DNA from: Rubrivivax rivuli
Lineage (GTDB): Bacteria; Pseudomonadota; Gammaproteobacteria; Burkholderiales; Burkholderiaceae_C
NCBI RefSeq assembly: GCF_004016505.1
Contig: NZ_SACR01000004.1
Span: 496,001-560,000 of the forward strand
Reading direction: 5' to 3'
Length of the DNA stretch: 64,000 nucleotides
Part shown: positions 37,141 through 45,831 of the stretch, in pieces
How the letters are laid out: the number at the start of each line of letters is the position of its first letter
Position numbering within the stretch: the first letter of the stretch is position 1
The notes under the pieces: generated by a model
What the model was told of the DNA's origin: nothing
Database searches by the model: none
Seen by the model: only the letters and a program-made list of their open reading frames with translations
Program-made: the position numbers and the translations under genes

Positions 37141-38388
37141 ATGAAACTGAAGCGGACTTTCCTCAGCATCGCCCTCGGCAGCGCGATGGTTCTCGGCAGC
37201 AGCGCGGCCCTCGCGCAAAAGGGCGAGACCGTCAAGATCGCCTGGATCGACGCCCTCACCGGCCTGACGGCCGCCACCGGCCAGAACCAGCTCAAGGGCT
37301 TCCAGTTCATGGCCGAGCAGTTCAACAAGAGCAACCCGGCCGGCGTGAAGTTCGAGGTCGTGTCCTTCGACAACAAGCTCAGCCCGCAGGAAACCGTCAA
37401 CGCCCTGCAGGCCGCCATCGACCAGGGCATCCGCTACGTCGCGCAGGGCACCGGTTCGGGCCCGGCCGCGGCCATCATCGACTTCCTGAACAAGTACAAC
37501 GAGCGCAACCCCGGCAAGGAGGTCGTGTTCCTGAACTACGCCGCGGTCGACCCCTCGCTCACGAACGAGAAGTGCAGCTTCTGGCACTTCCGCTTCGACG
37601 CCGACACCTCCATGAAGATGGAGGCCCTGACCACCTTCATGAAGGACGACAAGGCCGTCAAGAAGGTCTACCTGATCAACCAGAACTACTCCCACGGCCA
37701 GCAGGTGGTGAAGTACGCCAAGGAGAACCTGGCGCGCAAGCGGCCTGACATCCAGATCGTCGGCGAAGACCTGACCCCGCTGGCGCAGACGCGCGACTTC
37801 GCGCCCTACATCGCCAAGATCAAGGCCAGCGGCGCCGACACCGTCATCACGGGCAACTGGTCTTCCGACCTGACGCTGCTGGTGAAGGCGGCCAACGACG
37901 CCGGTCTGAACGCCAAGTTCTATACCTACTACGCCAGCGTCAGCGGCACCCCGGCGGCCCTGGGCGCCGGCTCTGCCGGCCGCGTGTACCAGGTCGGCGT
38001 GATGAACTTCGAGAACCCGGCCGCACGCAAGGTGATGGACGAGTACAAGGCCAAGTTCAACGACGATTTCTACACCGCCCAGATCTTCAACGTCTACACG
38101 ATGCTGAGCGCCGCGATGGCCAAGGCCAAGAGCACGGCCCCCATCAAGGTGGCCGCTGCGATGGGTGGTCTGGAAGTGCCCAGCTGGGGCGGCTCCGTCA
38201 CCATGCGCAAGTCCGACCATCAGCTGCAGCAGGCGGTGCACATGACCGTGTGGCAGAAGGCCGGCCCCAAGCCCTTCGACTACAGCGTCGAGAACACCGG
38301 CTTCAACTTCCGCAACGTGAAGACCTACGAGCCCTATGTGGCCAGCACGCCCACGTCGTGCCAGATGAAGCGCCCCGCGGGCCTGTAA
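37141..38388 (+). CDS. Branched-chain amino acid-type ABC substrate-binding protein
   Basis: 415 residues. A Sec signal (1-25, ending in ALAQ) precedes a type I periplasmic binding fold (VKIAWIDALTGLTAATGQNQLKG...; ADTVITGNWSSDLTLLVKAA). The family includes LivK, but the ligand may be another amino acid, amide or short aromatic/aliphatic acid. The ATG at 37141 has AGGAGA upstream; an in-frame ATG 27 bases earlier lacks one. It leads the transporter operon and is separated from the permease genes by an intrinsic terminator, which would keep the binding protein in excess. Confidence 0.92.
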   Translation: MKLKRTFLSIALGSAMVLGSSAALAQKGETVKIAWIDALTGLTAATGQNQLKGFQFMAEQFNKSNPAGVKFEVVSFDNKLSPQETVNALQAAIDQGIRYVAQGTGSGPAAAIIDFLNKYNERNPGKEVVFLNYAAVDPSLTNEKCSFWHFRFDADTSMKMEALTTFMKDDKAVKKVYLINQNYSHGQQVVKYAKENLARKRPDIQIVGEDLTPLAQTRDFAPYIAKIKASGADTVITGNWSSDLTLLVKAANDAGLNAKFYTYYASVSGTPAALGAGSAGRVYQVGVMNFENPAARKVMDEYKAKFNDDFYTAQIFNVYTMLSAAMAKAKSTAPIKVAAAMGGLEVPSWGGSVTMRKSDHQLQQAVHMTVWQKAGPKPFDYSVENTGFNFRNVKTYEPYVASTPTSCQMKRPAGL

Positions 38389-38408
38389 AGCCAGCCCCGC
38401 CGGCGACC

Positions 38409-38443
38409 GGGCCCTGAGGAGCTCGCTCCGCAGGGCCCTTTTT
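38409..38443 (+). terminator. Intrinsic terminator inside the Liv operon
   Basis: GGGCCCTG (38409-38416) and CAGGGCCC (38431-38438) form a perfect 8-bp stem followed by TTTTT. It starts 20 bases after the binding-protein stop and ends 40 bases before the permease start. Partial read-through would give less permease than binding protein. Confidence 0.8.
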
Positions 38444-38483
38444 GCGGGCCTCTCTTCTCCGCCACAGCCCACGGATTCCCGCC

Positions 38484-39518
38484 TTGGACCAACTGCTCAT
38501 CAATGTACTGAACGGCATCAGCGCCGGGCTGCTGCTGTTCATGCTCAGCTCGGGGCTGACGCTCATCTTCAGCATGATGGGCGTGCTGAACTTCGCGCAC
38601 GCCAGCTTCTACATGGTGGGCGCGTACATCGCCTACTCGCTGACCAAGATCATCGGCTTCTGGCCGGCGCTGTTCATCGCGCCGCTGCTGGTGGGCACGC
38701 TGGGTGCGCTCTTCGAACGCACGGCCTTGCGGCGCGTGCACAAGTTCGGGCATGTGCCCGAGCTGCTCATCACCTTCGGCCTGAGCTTCGTGGTGCTGGA
38801 ACTCGTCAAGCTCGTCTGGGGCTTGTCTTCTGTGCCCTTCCCGCCGCCGGCGCTGCTGCAGGGCCCGGCCTTCACGCTGGTGCAGAACCCGGCCGATGGC
38901 ATGCACGTGCTGTGGGGCGTGGCCCCTGCCGGTACCTGTGGTGTCGAGGTGGCCGGCGGCCTGACCAAGTGCTCCACCTTCCCGGCCACGCGCTTCTTCA
39001 TGATGGTGGTGGCGCTGGTGATGCTGCTGGCCCTGTGGCTGCTGCTCACGCGCACCCGCATCGGCCTGGTCATCCAGGCTGCGCTCACCCACCCCGAGGC
39101 CGTGGAGGCCCTGGGCCACAACGTGCCGCGCGTGCTGATGCTGGTGTTCGGCAGCGGTTGCGGCCTGGCCGGGCTGGCGGGCGTGATCGGCGGCGTGACC
39201 TTCGTCACCGAGCCCTCGATGGCCACCATCGTCGGCAGCATCATCTTCGTGGTTGTGGTGGTCGGCGGCATGGGCTCGCTGGCCGGCGCCTTCGTCGCCT
39301 CGCTGCTCATCGGGCTGCTACAGACGCTGCCGCTGACGGTGGACAAGAGTCTGGCCGACCTGGCCCGCCTCATCGGCTGGGCCGTGACGCCCTCGAATTT
39401 CGCTTATCCGATCCTGAAGATCACGCTGGCCCAGGCGGCACCCATCCTGCCCTACCTGCTGCTGGTGCTGATCCTGATCTTCCGGCCCAAGGGCCTGTTG
39501 GGAACACGAGAAGGTTGA
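38484..39518 (+). CDS. livH: Liv-type ABC permease LivH
   Basis: 344 residues from a TTG at 38484 (LDQLLINVLNGISAGLLLFMLSSGL, read as Met first). About eight to nine TM helices, with the LivH motifs GLTLIFSMMGVLNFAHASFYM near the start and VVVVGGMGSLAGAFVASLLIGLLQT near the end. A 60-residue insertion or loop at about 115-160 (PFPPPALLQGP...TFPATR) is longer than in E. coli LivH. The frame is open to 38442, but homology begins at the TTG; its ribosome-binding site is weak. Confidence 0.9.
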   Translation: MDQLLINVLNGISAGLLLFMLSSGLTLIFSMMGVLNFAHASFYMVGAYIAYSLTKIIGFWPALFIAPLLVGTLGALFERTALRRVHKFGHVPELLITFGLSFVVLELVKLVWGLSSVPFPPPALLQGPAFTLVQNPADGMHVLWGVAPAGTCGVEVAGGLTKCSTFPATRFFMMVVALVMLLALWLLLTRTRIGLVIQAALTHPEAVEALGHNVPRVLMLVFGSGCGLAGLAGVIGGVTFVTEPSMATIVGSIIFVVVVVGGMGSLAGAFVASLLIGLLQTLPLTVDKSLADLARLIGWAVTPSNFAYPILKITLAQAAPILPYLLLVLILIFRPKGLLGTREG

Positions 39519-39525
39519 TGCGCTG

Positions 39526-40836
39526 ATGGGACGCAATCACGAAGGGCGGGCGCGCTACCGGTTCAAGCCCTGGAACGTCGGGCGCTGGGTGCTGTGGGGC
39601 CTGTTCGCCCTGGTGCTGGTGGTTTCGCCGCTGCTGTGGAAGTCGGGCTTCGCGCTGACCATGCTCAGCCAGATGGGCATCGCCATCATCGCCTGCCTGG
39701 CCTACAACATCCTGCTGGGGCAGGGCGGCATGCTCAGCTTCGGGCACGCGGTGTACACGGGCCTGGGCAGCTTCCTGGCCATCCACACCATGAACAAGAT
39801 CGCCGCCGGTGCGATCTGGCTGCCCATGAGCATGGTGCCGCTGGCGGGGGGCCTGGGCGGCCTGTTCTTCGCGGCCTTGCTGGGTTATGTGACGACCAAG
39901 AAAGCCGGCACGCCCTTCGCCATGATCACCCTGGGCATCGGCGAGCTGGTGTGGAGCATGTCGCTGATGATCCCCGAGTTCTTCGGTGGCGAAGGCGGCG
40001 TCAGCAGCAACCGTGTGGTGGGCGAACCCTTCTTCGGCATCACCTTCGGGCCGCAGATCCAGGTGTACTACCTGATCGCGTTCTATTGCTTCGTCTGCAC
40101 CGCGCTGATGTTCGCGCTGACGCGCACGCCACTGGGCCGCATGCTCAACGCCGTGCGCGACAACCCCGAGCGCGTGGAGTTCGTGGGCTACAGCACGCAG
40201 CGTGTGCGCTACATCGCCTTCATGATCTCGGGCATGTTCTCGGGCATCGCCGGCGGCTTGGCCGCGGTGAACTTCGAGCTCGTCACCGCCGAGGTCGTGG
40301 GCGCGGCGCGTTCGGGGGCCTACCTGCTCTTCGTGTTCCTGGGCGGCGCGATGTTCTTCATCGGGCCGATCATCGGGGCCGTGCTGATGGTGGTGGCGCT
40401 GGTGCTCCTGTCCGAGCTCACGCCGGCCTGGCAGCTGTACATGGGCCTGGTCTTCGTGTTCATGGTGATGTACGCCCCGGGCGGCATCAGCAGCCTGATC
40501 ATGATGAACCTGCGTGTGGCTTCCTTCGGCAAGCTGCGGCCGCTGGTGGCCAGTTACCTGGCGCTGGCCGGTACGGCACTCACCATGCTGGTGGGCGCCG
40601 GTGCGATGGTGGAGATGGTCTACCACCTGCAGCTCAACGAGGCCCTGGGCCCTGAGCTGAAGTACATGGGCGCCACGCTCAATGCCAAGGGCTTCGACAG
40701 CTGGTTCGGCGCGTGTTTCATCCTGGCCGTGGGCATCGCCATGTTCGAGCTCACACGCCGCCAGTTCGCGCGCCATTGGGGCCAGACGCAGGAAGAGATC
40801 GAGAAAGAGATCAAGCGCCGGGAGGCCGCGCTGTGA
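39526..40836 (+). CDS. livM: Liv-type ABC permease LivM
   Basis: 436 residues with about ten TM segments. LivM motifs are intact: LAYNILLGQGGMLSFGHAVYTGLG, GYVTTKKAGTPFAMITLGIGEL and the coupling region RVEFVGYSTQRVRYIAFMISGMFSGIAGGL. The C-terminus extends about 80 residues beyond a typical LivM, adding two hydrophobic segments and a charged tail ending KEIKRREAAL. It overlaps livG by 4 bases (GTGA). Confidence 0.92.
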   Translation: MGRNHEGRARYRFKPWNVGRWVLWGLFALVLVVSPLLWKSGFALTMLSQMGIAIIACLAYNILLGQGGMLSFGHAVYTGLGSFLAIHTMNKIAAGAIWLPMSMVPLAGGLGGLFFAALLGYVTTKKAGTPFAMITLGIGELVWSMSLMIPEFFGGEGGVSSNRVVGEPFFGITFGPQIQVYYLIAFYCFVCTALMFALTRTPLGRMLNAVRDNPERVEFVGYSTQRVRYIAFMISGMFSGIAGGLAAVNFELVTAEVVGAARSGAYLLFVFLGGAMFFIGPIIGAVLMVVALVLLSELTPAWQLYMGLVFVFMVMYAPGGISSLIMMNLRVASFGKLRPLVASYLALAGTALTMLVGAGAMVEMVYHLQLNEALGPELKYMGATLNAKGFDSWFGACFILAVGIAMFELTRRQFARHWGQTQEEIEKEIKRREAAL

Positions 40837-41633
40837 GCGACAAGAAGAACATCAAGTCCGAGTTCGCGGTCGAACTGCGTGACGTGCGCAAGAGCTTCGG
40901 CAAGACCGAGATCATCCGTGGCGCCAGCCTGGCCGTGCGGCCCGGCGAGCGCGTGGCCATCATCGGCCCCAACGGCGCGGGCAAGAGCACGCTGTTCAAC
41001 CTGATCAGCGGCCGCTTCGGCAGCACCAGCGGCGACATCCTGCTGCACGGCGAGAAGATCGACGGCCTGAAGCCCTACGAGATCACGCGCCGCGGCCTGG
41101 CGCGCAGCTTCCAGGTGAGCAACCTCTTCACGCGCCTGAGCGTGTTCGAGAACCTGCGCTGCGCCGTGCTGTGGAGCCTGGGCTACAAGTACAGCTTCTG
41201 GCGCTTCCTGGCCGACGCGAAAGACGCCAACGACCGCGCCGAAGAGGTGATGGACATGATCAAGCTGCACAAGCGGCGTGACGTGCTGGCCATGAACCTC
41301 ACCTACGCCGAGCAACGCGCGCTGGAGATCGGCATCACCATCGCCGGCGGCGCCAGCGTGGTGCTGCTGGACGAACCCACGGCCGGCATGAGCAAGAGCG
41401 AGACCTCGCGTTTCGTGAACCTGATCCGCGACGTGACGGTGGGCAAGACGCTGCTGACCGTGGAGCACGACATGGGCGTGGTCTTCGGCCTGGCCGACAA
41501 GATCGCGGTGCTGGTGTACGGCGAGGTGATCGCCTTCGACGTGCCCGAGGCCGTGCGCGCCAATGCGCGGGTGCAGGAGGCCTACCTCGGCAGCGTGCTG
41601 GCCGAAGCCCAAGCCGAAGCCGCCGGGCATTGA
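40833..41633 (+). CDS. livG: Liv-type ABC ATPase LivG
   Basis: 266 residues from a GTG overlapping the livM stop. Walker A GPNGAGKST, the BCAA-ATPase motif ARSFQVSNLF, Walker B VVLLDEPTAGMS and switch His in TVEHDM are all present. The signature loop reads LTYAEQRALEIG, where the family usually has LSYGEQRALEIA: the canonical SGG/YG element is replaced by TYA. The protein couples ATP hydrolysis to import with LivF. Confidence 0.92.
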   Translation: MSDKKNIKSEFAVELRDVRKSFGKTEIIRGASLAVRPGERVAIIGPNGAGKSTLFNLISGRFGSTSGDILLHGEKIDGLKPYEITRRGLARSFQVSNLFTRLSVFENLRCAVLWSLGYKYSFWRFLADAKDANDRAEEVMDMIKLHKRRDVLAMNLTYAEQRALEIGITIAGGASVVLLDEPTAGMSKSETSRFVNLIRDVTVGKTLLTVEHDMGVVFGLADKIAVLVYGEVIAFDVPEAVRANARVQEAYLGSVLAEAQAEAAGH

Positions 41634-41650
41634 GAGACGCGGACAAGCCG

Positions 41651-42346
41651 ATGCTGAACCTGAACAACGTCCACGCCTTCTACGGCAAGAGCCACGTGCT
41701 GCACGGGGTGAACTTCGAGGTCAAGCCGGGCGAGATCGTCTCGCTGCTGGGCCGCAACGGCTCGGGCCGCAGCACCACGGTCAAGGCCATCATGGGCCTG
41801 GTCGACTGCACCGGCAGCGTCAAGTTCAAGGGCGGCGAGATTCTGGGCCTGAAGGCCTTCGAGATCGCGCACGCGGGCCTGGGCTACGTGCCCGAGAACC
41901 GCGACATCTTCCCCACGCTCACCGTGCACCAGAACCTGCTGCTGGGGCAGAAGAGCGGCGCGAAGAAGAGCCGCTGGAACTTCGACGACATGTACACGAT
42001 GTTCCCGCGCCTGAAGGAGCGGCAGCACACCGAGGCCGGTGTGCTCAGCGGTGGTGAACAGCAGATGCTGACGCTGTGCCGCACGCTGATGGGCGACCCG
42101 GAACTCATCATGATCGACGAGCCCACCGAAGGCCTGGCGCCCAAGATCGTGGAACTGGTGGCCGAGTACCTGCGCGAACTCAAGCGCCGCGGCATCAGCG
42201 TGCTGCTGGTGGAACAAAAGCTCACCATCGCGCTCGAAGTGGCCGACCGTTGCCTGGTGATGGGCCATGGCCAGATCGTGTTCGAAGGCACGGCGGCCGA
42301 TCTGCGCGCCAACACCTACATCCGCAAGGAGTGGCTGGAAGTGTGA
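41651..42346 (+). CDS. livF: Liv-type ABC ATPase LivF, Arg in Walker A
   Basis: 231 residues from the ATG at 41651; a TTG at 41630 overlapping the livG stop is an alternative start. Signature LSGGEQQM, Walker B LIMIDEPTEGLAP and the switch region VEQK are standard. However, Walker A reads GRNGSGRST: the phosphate-binding Lys is Arg (R40, codon CGC at 41768-41770). The stop codon overlaps the first bases of structured repeat copy B. Confidence 0.92.
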   Translation: MLNLNNVHAFYGKSHVLHGVNFEVKPGEIVSLLGRNGSGRSTTVKAIMGLVDCTGSVKFKGGEILGLKAFEIAHAGLGYVPENRDIFPTLTVHQNLLLGQKSGAKKSRWNFDDMYTMFPRLKERQHTEAGVLSGGEQQMLTLCRTLMGDPELIMIDEPTEGLAPKIVELVAEYLRELKRRGISVLLVEQKLTIALEVADRCLVMGHGQIVFEGTAADLRANTYIRKEWLEV

Positions 42347-42437
42347 GCCCCCAGGCTTGTCGCTTCGCGCCTTCGCCACCCCCCGAGGGGGCTCTGGCAG
42401 CGGCCCGGCGAAGCCGGTTCCGCGCCAGGACTTGATC
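42345..42437 (+). repeat. Structured two-hairpin intergenic repeat, copy B
   Basis: Starts inside the livF stop codon. Hairpin 1: GAGCCCCC (42345-42352) with GGGGGCTC (42387-42394). Hairpin 2 (42394-42428): basal helix CTGGC/GCCAG, bulged A, GCGG/CCGC, C versus TT, CCGGC/GCCGG, loop GAA. Ends with GGACTTGATC, close to GGCCTTGATC in copy A. Confidence 0.85.
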
Positions 42438-42452
42438 CCGCGGCGTATCGTG

Positions 42453-42472
42453 CTTGTCGCTGCTGCGACATG
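42453..42472. promoter_or_regulatory. Inverted repeat, candidate operator of the acyl-CoA cluster
   Basis: CTTGTCGCTGCTGCGACATG: TGTCGC and GCGACA are inverted around TGCT. The first ten bases are identical to the repeat at 37040-37049 upstream of the Liv operon. It ends 21 bases before the candidate -10 box TAGAAT. Confidence 0.5.
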
Positions 42473-42493
42473 GAGCCGTCGCACGCGAACCCT

Positions 42494-42511
42494 AGAATCG
42501 AACGACCGTTC
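42494..42511 (+). promoter_or_regulatory. -10 box abutting a palindromic operator
   Basis: TAGAAT (42494-42499) is followed at once by GAACG-AC-CGTTC (42500-42511; the 5' half GAACG and 3' half CGTTC are perfect complements). The palindrome would cover the transcription start, the classic place for a TetR-type repressor. The enoyl-CoA hydratase ATG is 23 bases further on, after GGAAGGAG. Confidence 0.5.
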
Positions 42512-42534
42512 TATTTCAGCCGGAAGGAGCCAGC

Positions 42535-44631
42535 ATGGGCGCCCAGTACGAAGTTCGCGGCAATGTGGCCGTGCTCACCCTCGACAACCCACCGGTCAAC
42601 GGCCTGGGCTTTGACACCCGCGTGCAGCTGGCCCAGGGCGTGGAGCGCGCGGTGGCCGACGCGGCCGTGGAGGCCATCGTCGTCACCGGGGCCGGCAAGG
42701 CCTTCTCGGGCGGTGCCGACATCAAGGAGTTCGGCTCGCCGAAGTCCATCGCCGAGCCCAACCTGCTGAGCCTGATCAAGCTGCTGGAAGACTGCCCCAA
42801 GCCCGTGGTGGCGGCCGTGCACAGCGTGTGCATGGGCGGCGGCCTGGAACTGGCCCTGGGCGCGCACTACCGCGTGGCCGCGCCGGGCACCAACGTGGCC
42901 CTGCCCGAGGTGAAGATCGGCCTCATCCCCGGCGCCGGCGGCACGCAGCGCCTGCCGCGCGTGCTGGGCGTGGAGACCGCACTCAACATGATCGTCAGCG
43001 GCGAGCCCGTGAAGAGCGAAGTGCTGGCCAGCCTGCCGGGCCAGAAGCTCTTCGACAAGATCATTGAGGGCAACGTGCTCGACGGCGCCATCGCCTTCGC
43101 AGCCGAGGTGGCCGCCAAGCCCGGCCCTCACCCGCGTGTGCGCGACTTCAAGGTCAGCCACCGCGACGCGGATGCCTACTTCGGCTTCGCGCGCAACATG
43201 GTCAAGGGCATGGCCAAGAACTTCCCTGCGCCCGTGAAGTGCGTGGACGCCGTGGAAGCCTGCCTGAAGAAGAAGTTCGACGACGGCATGCTCTACGAGC
43301 GCGAGACTTTCCTCGCGCTGATGCTCACGCCCGAGTGCAAGGCGCTGCGCCATGCCTTCTTCGGCGAGCGTGCCGCGAGCAAGATCCCTGACGTGCCGGA
43401 AGACACCCCGCAGCGCAAGATCGAGAAAGTGGCCGTCATCGGCGCCGGCACCATGGGGGGCGGCATCGCGATGAACTTCCTCAACGCCGGCCTGCCGGTG
43501 GTGATGCTCGAGATGAAGCAGGAGGCGCTGGACCGCGGCGTGGCCACCATCCGCAAGAACTACGACGCGCAGGTCAAGAAGGGCAAGCTCAAGCAGGACA
43601 AGCTCGACGCCCGCATGGCGCTGCTGAGCACCACGCTGAACTACGCCGACATCGCCAGCGCCGACCTCGTCATCGAGGCGGTGTTCGAGGAGATGGGCGT
43701 CAAGGAAAAGGTGTTCAAGACGCTCGACGAGGTGATGAAGCCCGGCGCCATCCTCGCCAGCAACACCAGCACGCTGGACGTGAATGCGATTGCCGCCTTC
43801 ACCAAGCGCCCGCAAGACGTGGTGGGCATGCACTTCTTCAGCCCCGCCAACGTGATGAAGCTGCTGGAGGTGGTGCGCGGCGAAAAGACAGCGAAAGACG
43901 TGCTCGCCACGGTGATGACCATCGCCAAGAAGATCCGCAAGACCGCCGTGGTCAGCGGTGTCTGCGACGGCTTCATCGGCAACCGCATGATCGAGCAGTA
44001 CAGCCGGCAGGCCGGCTTCCTGCTGGAAGAGGGTTGCACGCCGGCGCAGGTGGACAAGGCGGTCGAGAAGTTCGGCTTCGCGATGGGCCCCTTCCGCATG
44101 GGCGACCTGGCGGGCAACGACATCGGCTGGGCCATCCGCAAGCGCCGCTATGTGGAGAAGCCGCACATGCGTTACAGCAAGACCGCCGACCTGCTGTGCG
44201 AACTGGGCCGCTACGGCCAGAAGACCGGCGCCGGCTGGTACGACTACGTGCCCGGCAAGCGCGACGCGATTCCCTCCAAGCTGGTGGAGGAGATGATCGA
44301 GAAGCACCGCGCCGAGATCGGCGTGCAGCCGCGCAAGATCAGCGACGACGAGATCGTGCACCGGCTGGTGTATTCGCTGGTCAACGAGGCCGCGAAGATC
44401 CTGGAAGAAGGCATCGCCAGCAAGGCCAGTGACATCGACATGGTCTACCTCACGGGCTACGGCTTCCCGCTCTTCCGCGGCGGCCCGATGTGCTACGCCG
44501 ACAGCCAGGGCCTCTTTAACGTCGTGCAGACGATGAAGAAGTTCGCGGCCAACCCGCATGACGACGCCAGCTTCTGGCAGCCCGCGCCCTTGCTGGCCAA
44601 GCTGGCCGCCGAGAGCAAGAGCTTTACCTGA
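42535..44631 (+). CDS. Bifunctional enoyl-CoA hydratase / 3-hydroxyacyl-CoA dehydrogenase
   Basis: 698 residues. The crotonase domain (1-190) carries the oxyanion loops SGGADIKEFG and CMGGGLELALG and the two catalytic glutamates E105 and E125. The NAD-binding dehydrogenase domain (about 297-475) has GAGTMGGG (303-310) and HFFSPANVMKLLEVV. It is followed by two helical 3HCDH C-terminal domains (about 477-575 and 605-690). The order matches FadB/FadJ and the peroxisomal multifunctional enzyme. It catalyses steps 2 and 3 of beta-oxidation. First gene of an 11-gene co-directional cluster; strong ribosome-binding site GGAAGGAG. Confidence 0.93.
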   Translation: MGAQYEVRGNVAVLTLDNPPVNGLGFDTRVQLAQGVERAVADAAVEAIVVTGAGKAFSGGADIKEFGSPKSIAEPNLLSLIKLLEDCPKPVVAAVHSVCMGGGLELALGAHYRVAAPGTNVALPEVKIGLIPGAGGTQRLPRVLGVETALNMIVSGEPVKSEVLASLPGQKLFDKIIEGNVLDGAIAFAAEVAAKPGPHPRVRDFKVSHRDADAYFGFARNMVKGMAKNFPAPVKCVDAVEACLKKKFDDGMLYERETFLALMLTPECKALRHAFFGERAASKIPDVPEDTPQRKIEKVAVIGAGTMGGGIAMNFLNAGLPVVMLEMKQEALDRGVATIRKNYDAQVKKGKLKQDKLDARMALLSTTLNYADIASADLVIEAVFEEMGVKEKVFKTLDEVMKPGAILASNTSTLDVNAIAAFTKRPQDVVGMHFFSPANVMKLLEVVRGEKTAKDVLATVMTIAKKIRKTAVVSGVCDGFIGNRMIEQYSRQAGFLLEEGCTPAQVDKAVEKFGFAMGPFRMGDLAGNDIGWAIRKRRYVEKPHMRYSKTADLLCELGRYGQKTGAGWYDYVPGKRDAIPSKLVEEMIEKHRAEIGVQPRKISDDEIVHRLVYSLVNEAAKILEEGIASKASDIDMVYLTGYGFPLFRGGPMCYADSQGLFNVVQTMKKFAANPHDDASFWQPAPLLAKLAAESKSFT

Positions 44632-44655
44632 AACACGGCTGAAGGAACCCCCACC

Positions 44656-45831
44656 ATGACCCAAGCTGTCATCGTCTCCACCGCCCGCACGCCGCTCTGC
44701 AAGAGCTGGAAGGGCGCCTTCAACATGACCCACGGCGCCACGCTGGGCGGCCATGCCGTCAAGGCCGCCGTGGAACGCGCCGGCATCGACCCCGGCGCCA
44801 TCGAAGACGTGCTGATGGGCTGCGCCAACCCCGAAGGCGCCACCGGCTGGAACATCGCGCGCCAGGTGGCCTTGCGGGCCGGGCTGCCCATCAGCGTGAG
44901 CGGCATCACCATCAACCGCTTCTGCTCCAGCGGCCTGCAGACCATCGCCATGGCCGCGCAGCGCATCATCGCCGGCGAGGGCGATGCCTATGTGGCCGGC
45001 GGCGTGGAAAGCATCTCCTGCGTGCAGCAGGAGATGAACATGCACATGTTCCAGGACAGCTGGCTGAAGGAGCAGAAGCCCGAGATCTACTGGCCCATGC
45101 TGCAGACGGCCGAGACCGTGGCCAAGCGCTACCAGGTGGCCAAGGAACGCATGGACCGCTTCGGCGCCGAGAGCCAGCAGAAGGCCTGCGCGGCCCAGGC
45201 GGCAGGGCTGTTCAACGACGAGATCGCGCCCATCACGGTGATGGCCGGTGTGGCCGACCCGGTGATGGGCCTGCGCAGCAAGGAAGTGACGGTCAGCGCC
45301 GACGAAGGCCTGCGGCCGGGCACCACCTTCGAGGCGGTGCAGGGCATCCGTTCGGCCATGCCTGGCGGCGTGGTGACGGCGGGCAACGCCAGCCAGTTCT
45401 CCGACGGCGCCGGTGCCTGCGTGGTGGTGAGCGAAACCTACGCGCAGCAGAAGGGCCTGAAGCCCCTGGGCCGCTTCCTGGGTTTCGCCGTGGCCGGCTG
45501 CGAGCCCGACGAGATGGGCATCGGCCCCGTGTACGCCGTGCCCAAGGTGCTCAAGCGCCTGGGCTTGACGGTGGCCGACATCGACCTGTGGGAACTGAAC
45601 GAAGCCTTCGCCGTGCAGGTGCTGTACTGCGCCGACACCTTGGGCATCCCCATGGACCGGCTGAACGTCAACGGCGGCGCCATCGCCGTGGGCCACCCTT
45701 ACGGCGTGAGCGGCCAGCGCCTGACGGGCCATGCGCTCATCGAAGGCAAGCGGCGCGGCGCCAAGCGCGTGGTCGTCACGATGTGCATCGGCGGTGGCAT
45801 GGGCGCGGCCGGCGTGTTCGAGGTGCTGTGA
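44656..45831 (+). CDS. Acetyl-CoA C-acyltransferase (thiolase)
   Basis: 391 residues, the usual thiolase length. Catalytic residues are C90 ([10 protein letters not shown]), H347 (GHPYGVSG, where the family mostly has GHPxGxSG) and C377 (CIGGGMG). It cleaves 3-ketoacyl-CoA to acetyl-CoA, the last step of beta-oxidation, and follows the hydratase/dehydrogenase by 24 bases with AAGGAA as ribosome-binding site. Its stop overlaps the next ATG as TGATG. Confidence 0.94.
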   Translation: MTQAVIVSTARTPLCKSWKGAFNMTHGATLGGHAVKAAVERAGIDPGAIEDVLMGCANPEGATGWNIARQVALRAGLPISVSGITINRFCSSGLQTIAMAAQRIIAGEGDAYVAGGVESISCVQQEMNMHMFQDSWLKEQKPEIYWPMLQTAETVAKRYQVAKERMDRFGAESQQKACAAQAAGLFNDEIAPITVMAGVADPVMGLRSKEVTVSADEGLRPGTTFEAVQGIRSAMPGGVVTAGNASQFSDGAGACVVVSETYAQQKGLKPLGRFLGFAVAGCEPDEMGIGPVYAVPKVLKRLGLTVADIDLWELNEAFAVQVLYCADTLGIPMDRLNVNGGAIAVGHPYGVSGQRLTGHALIEGKRRGAKRVVVTMCIGGGMGAAGVFEVL

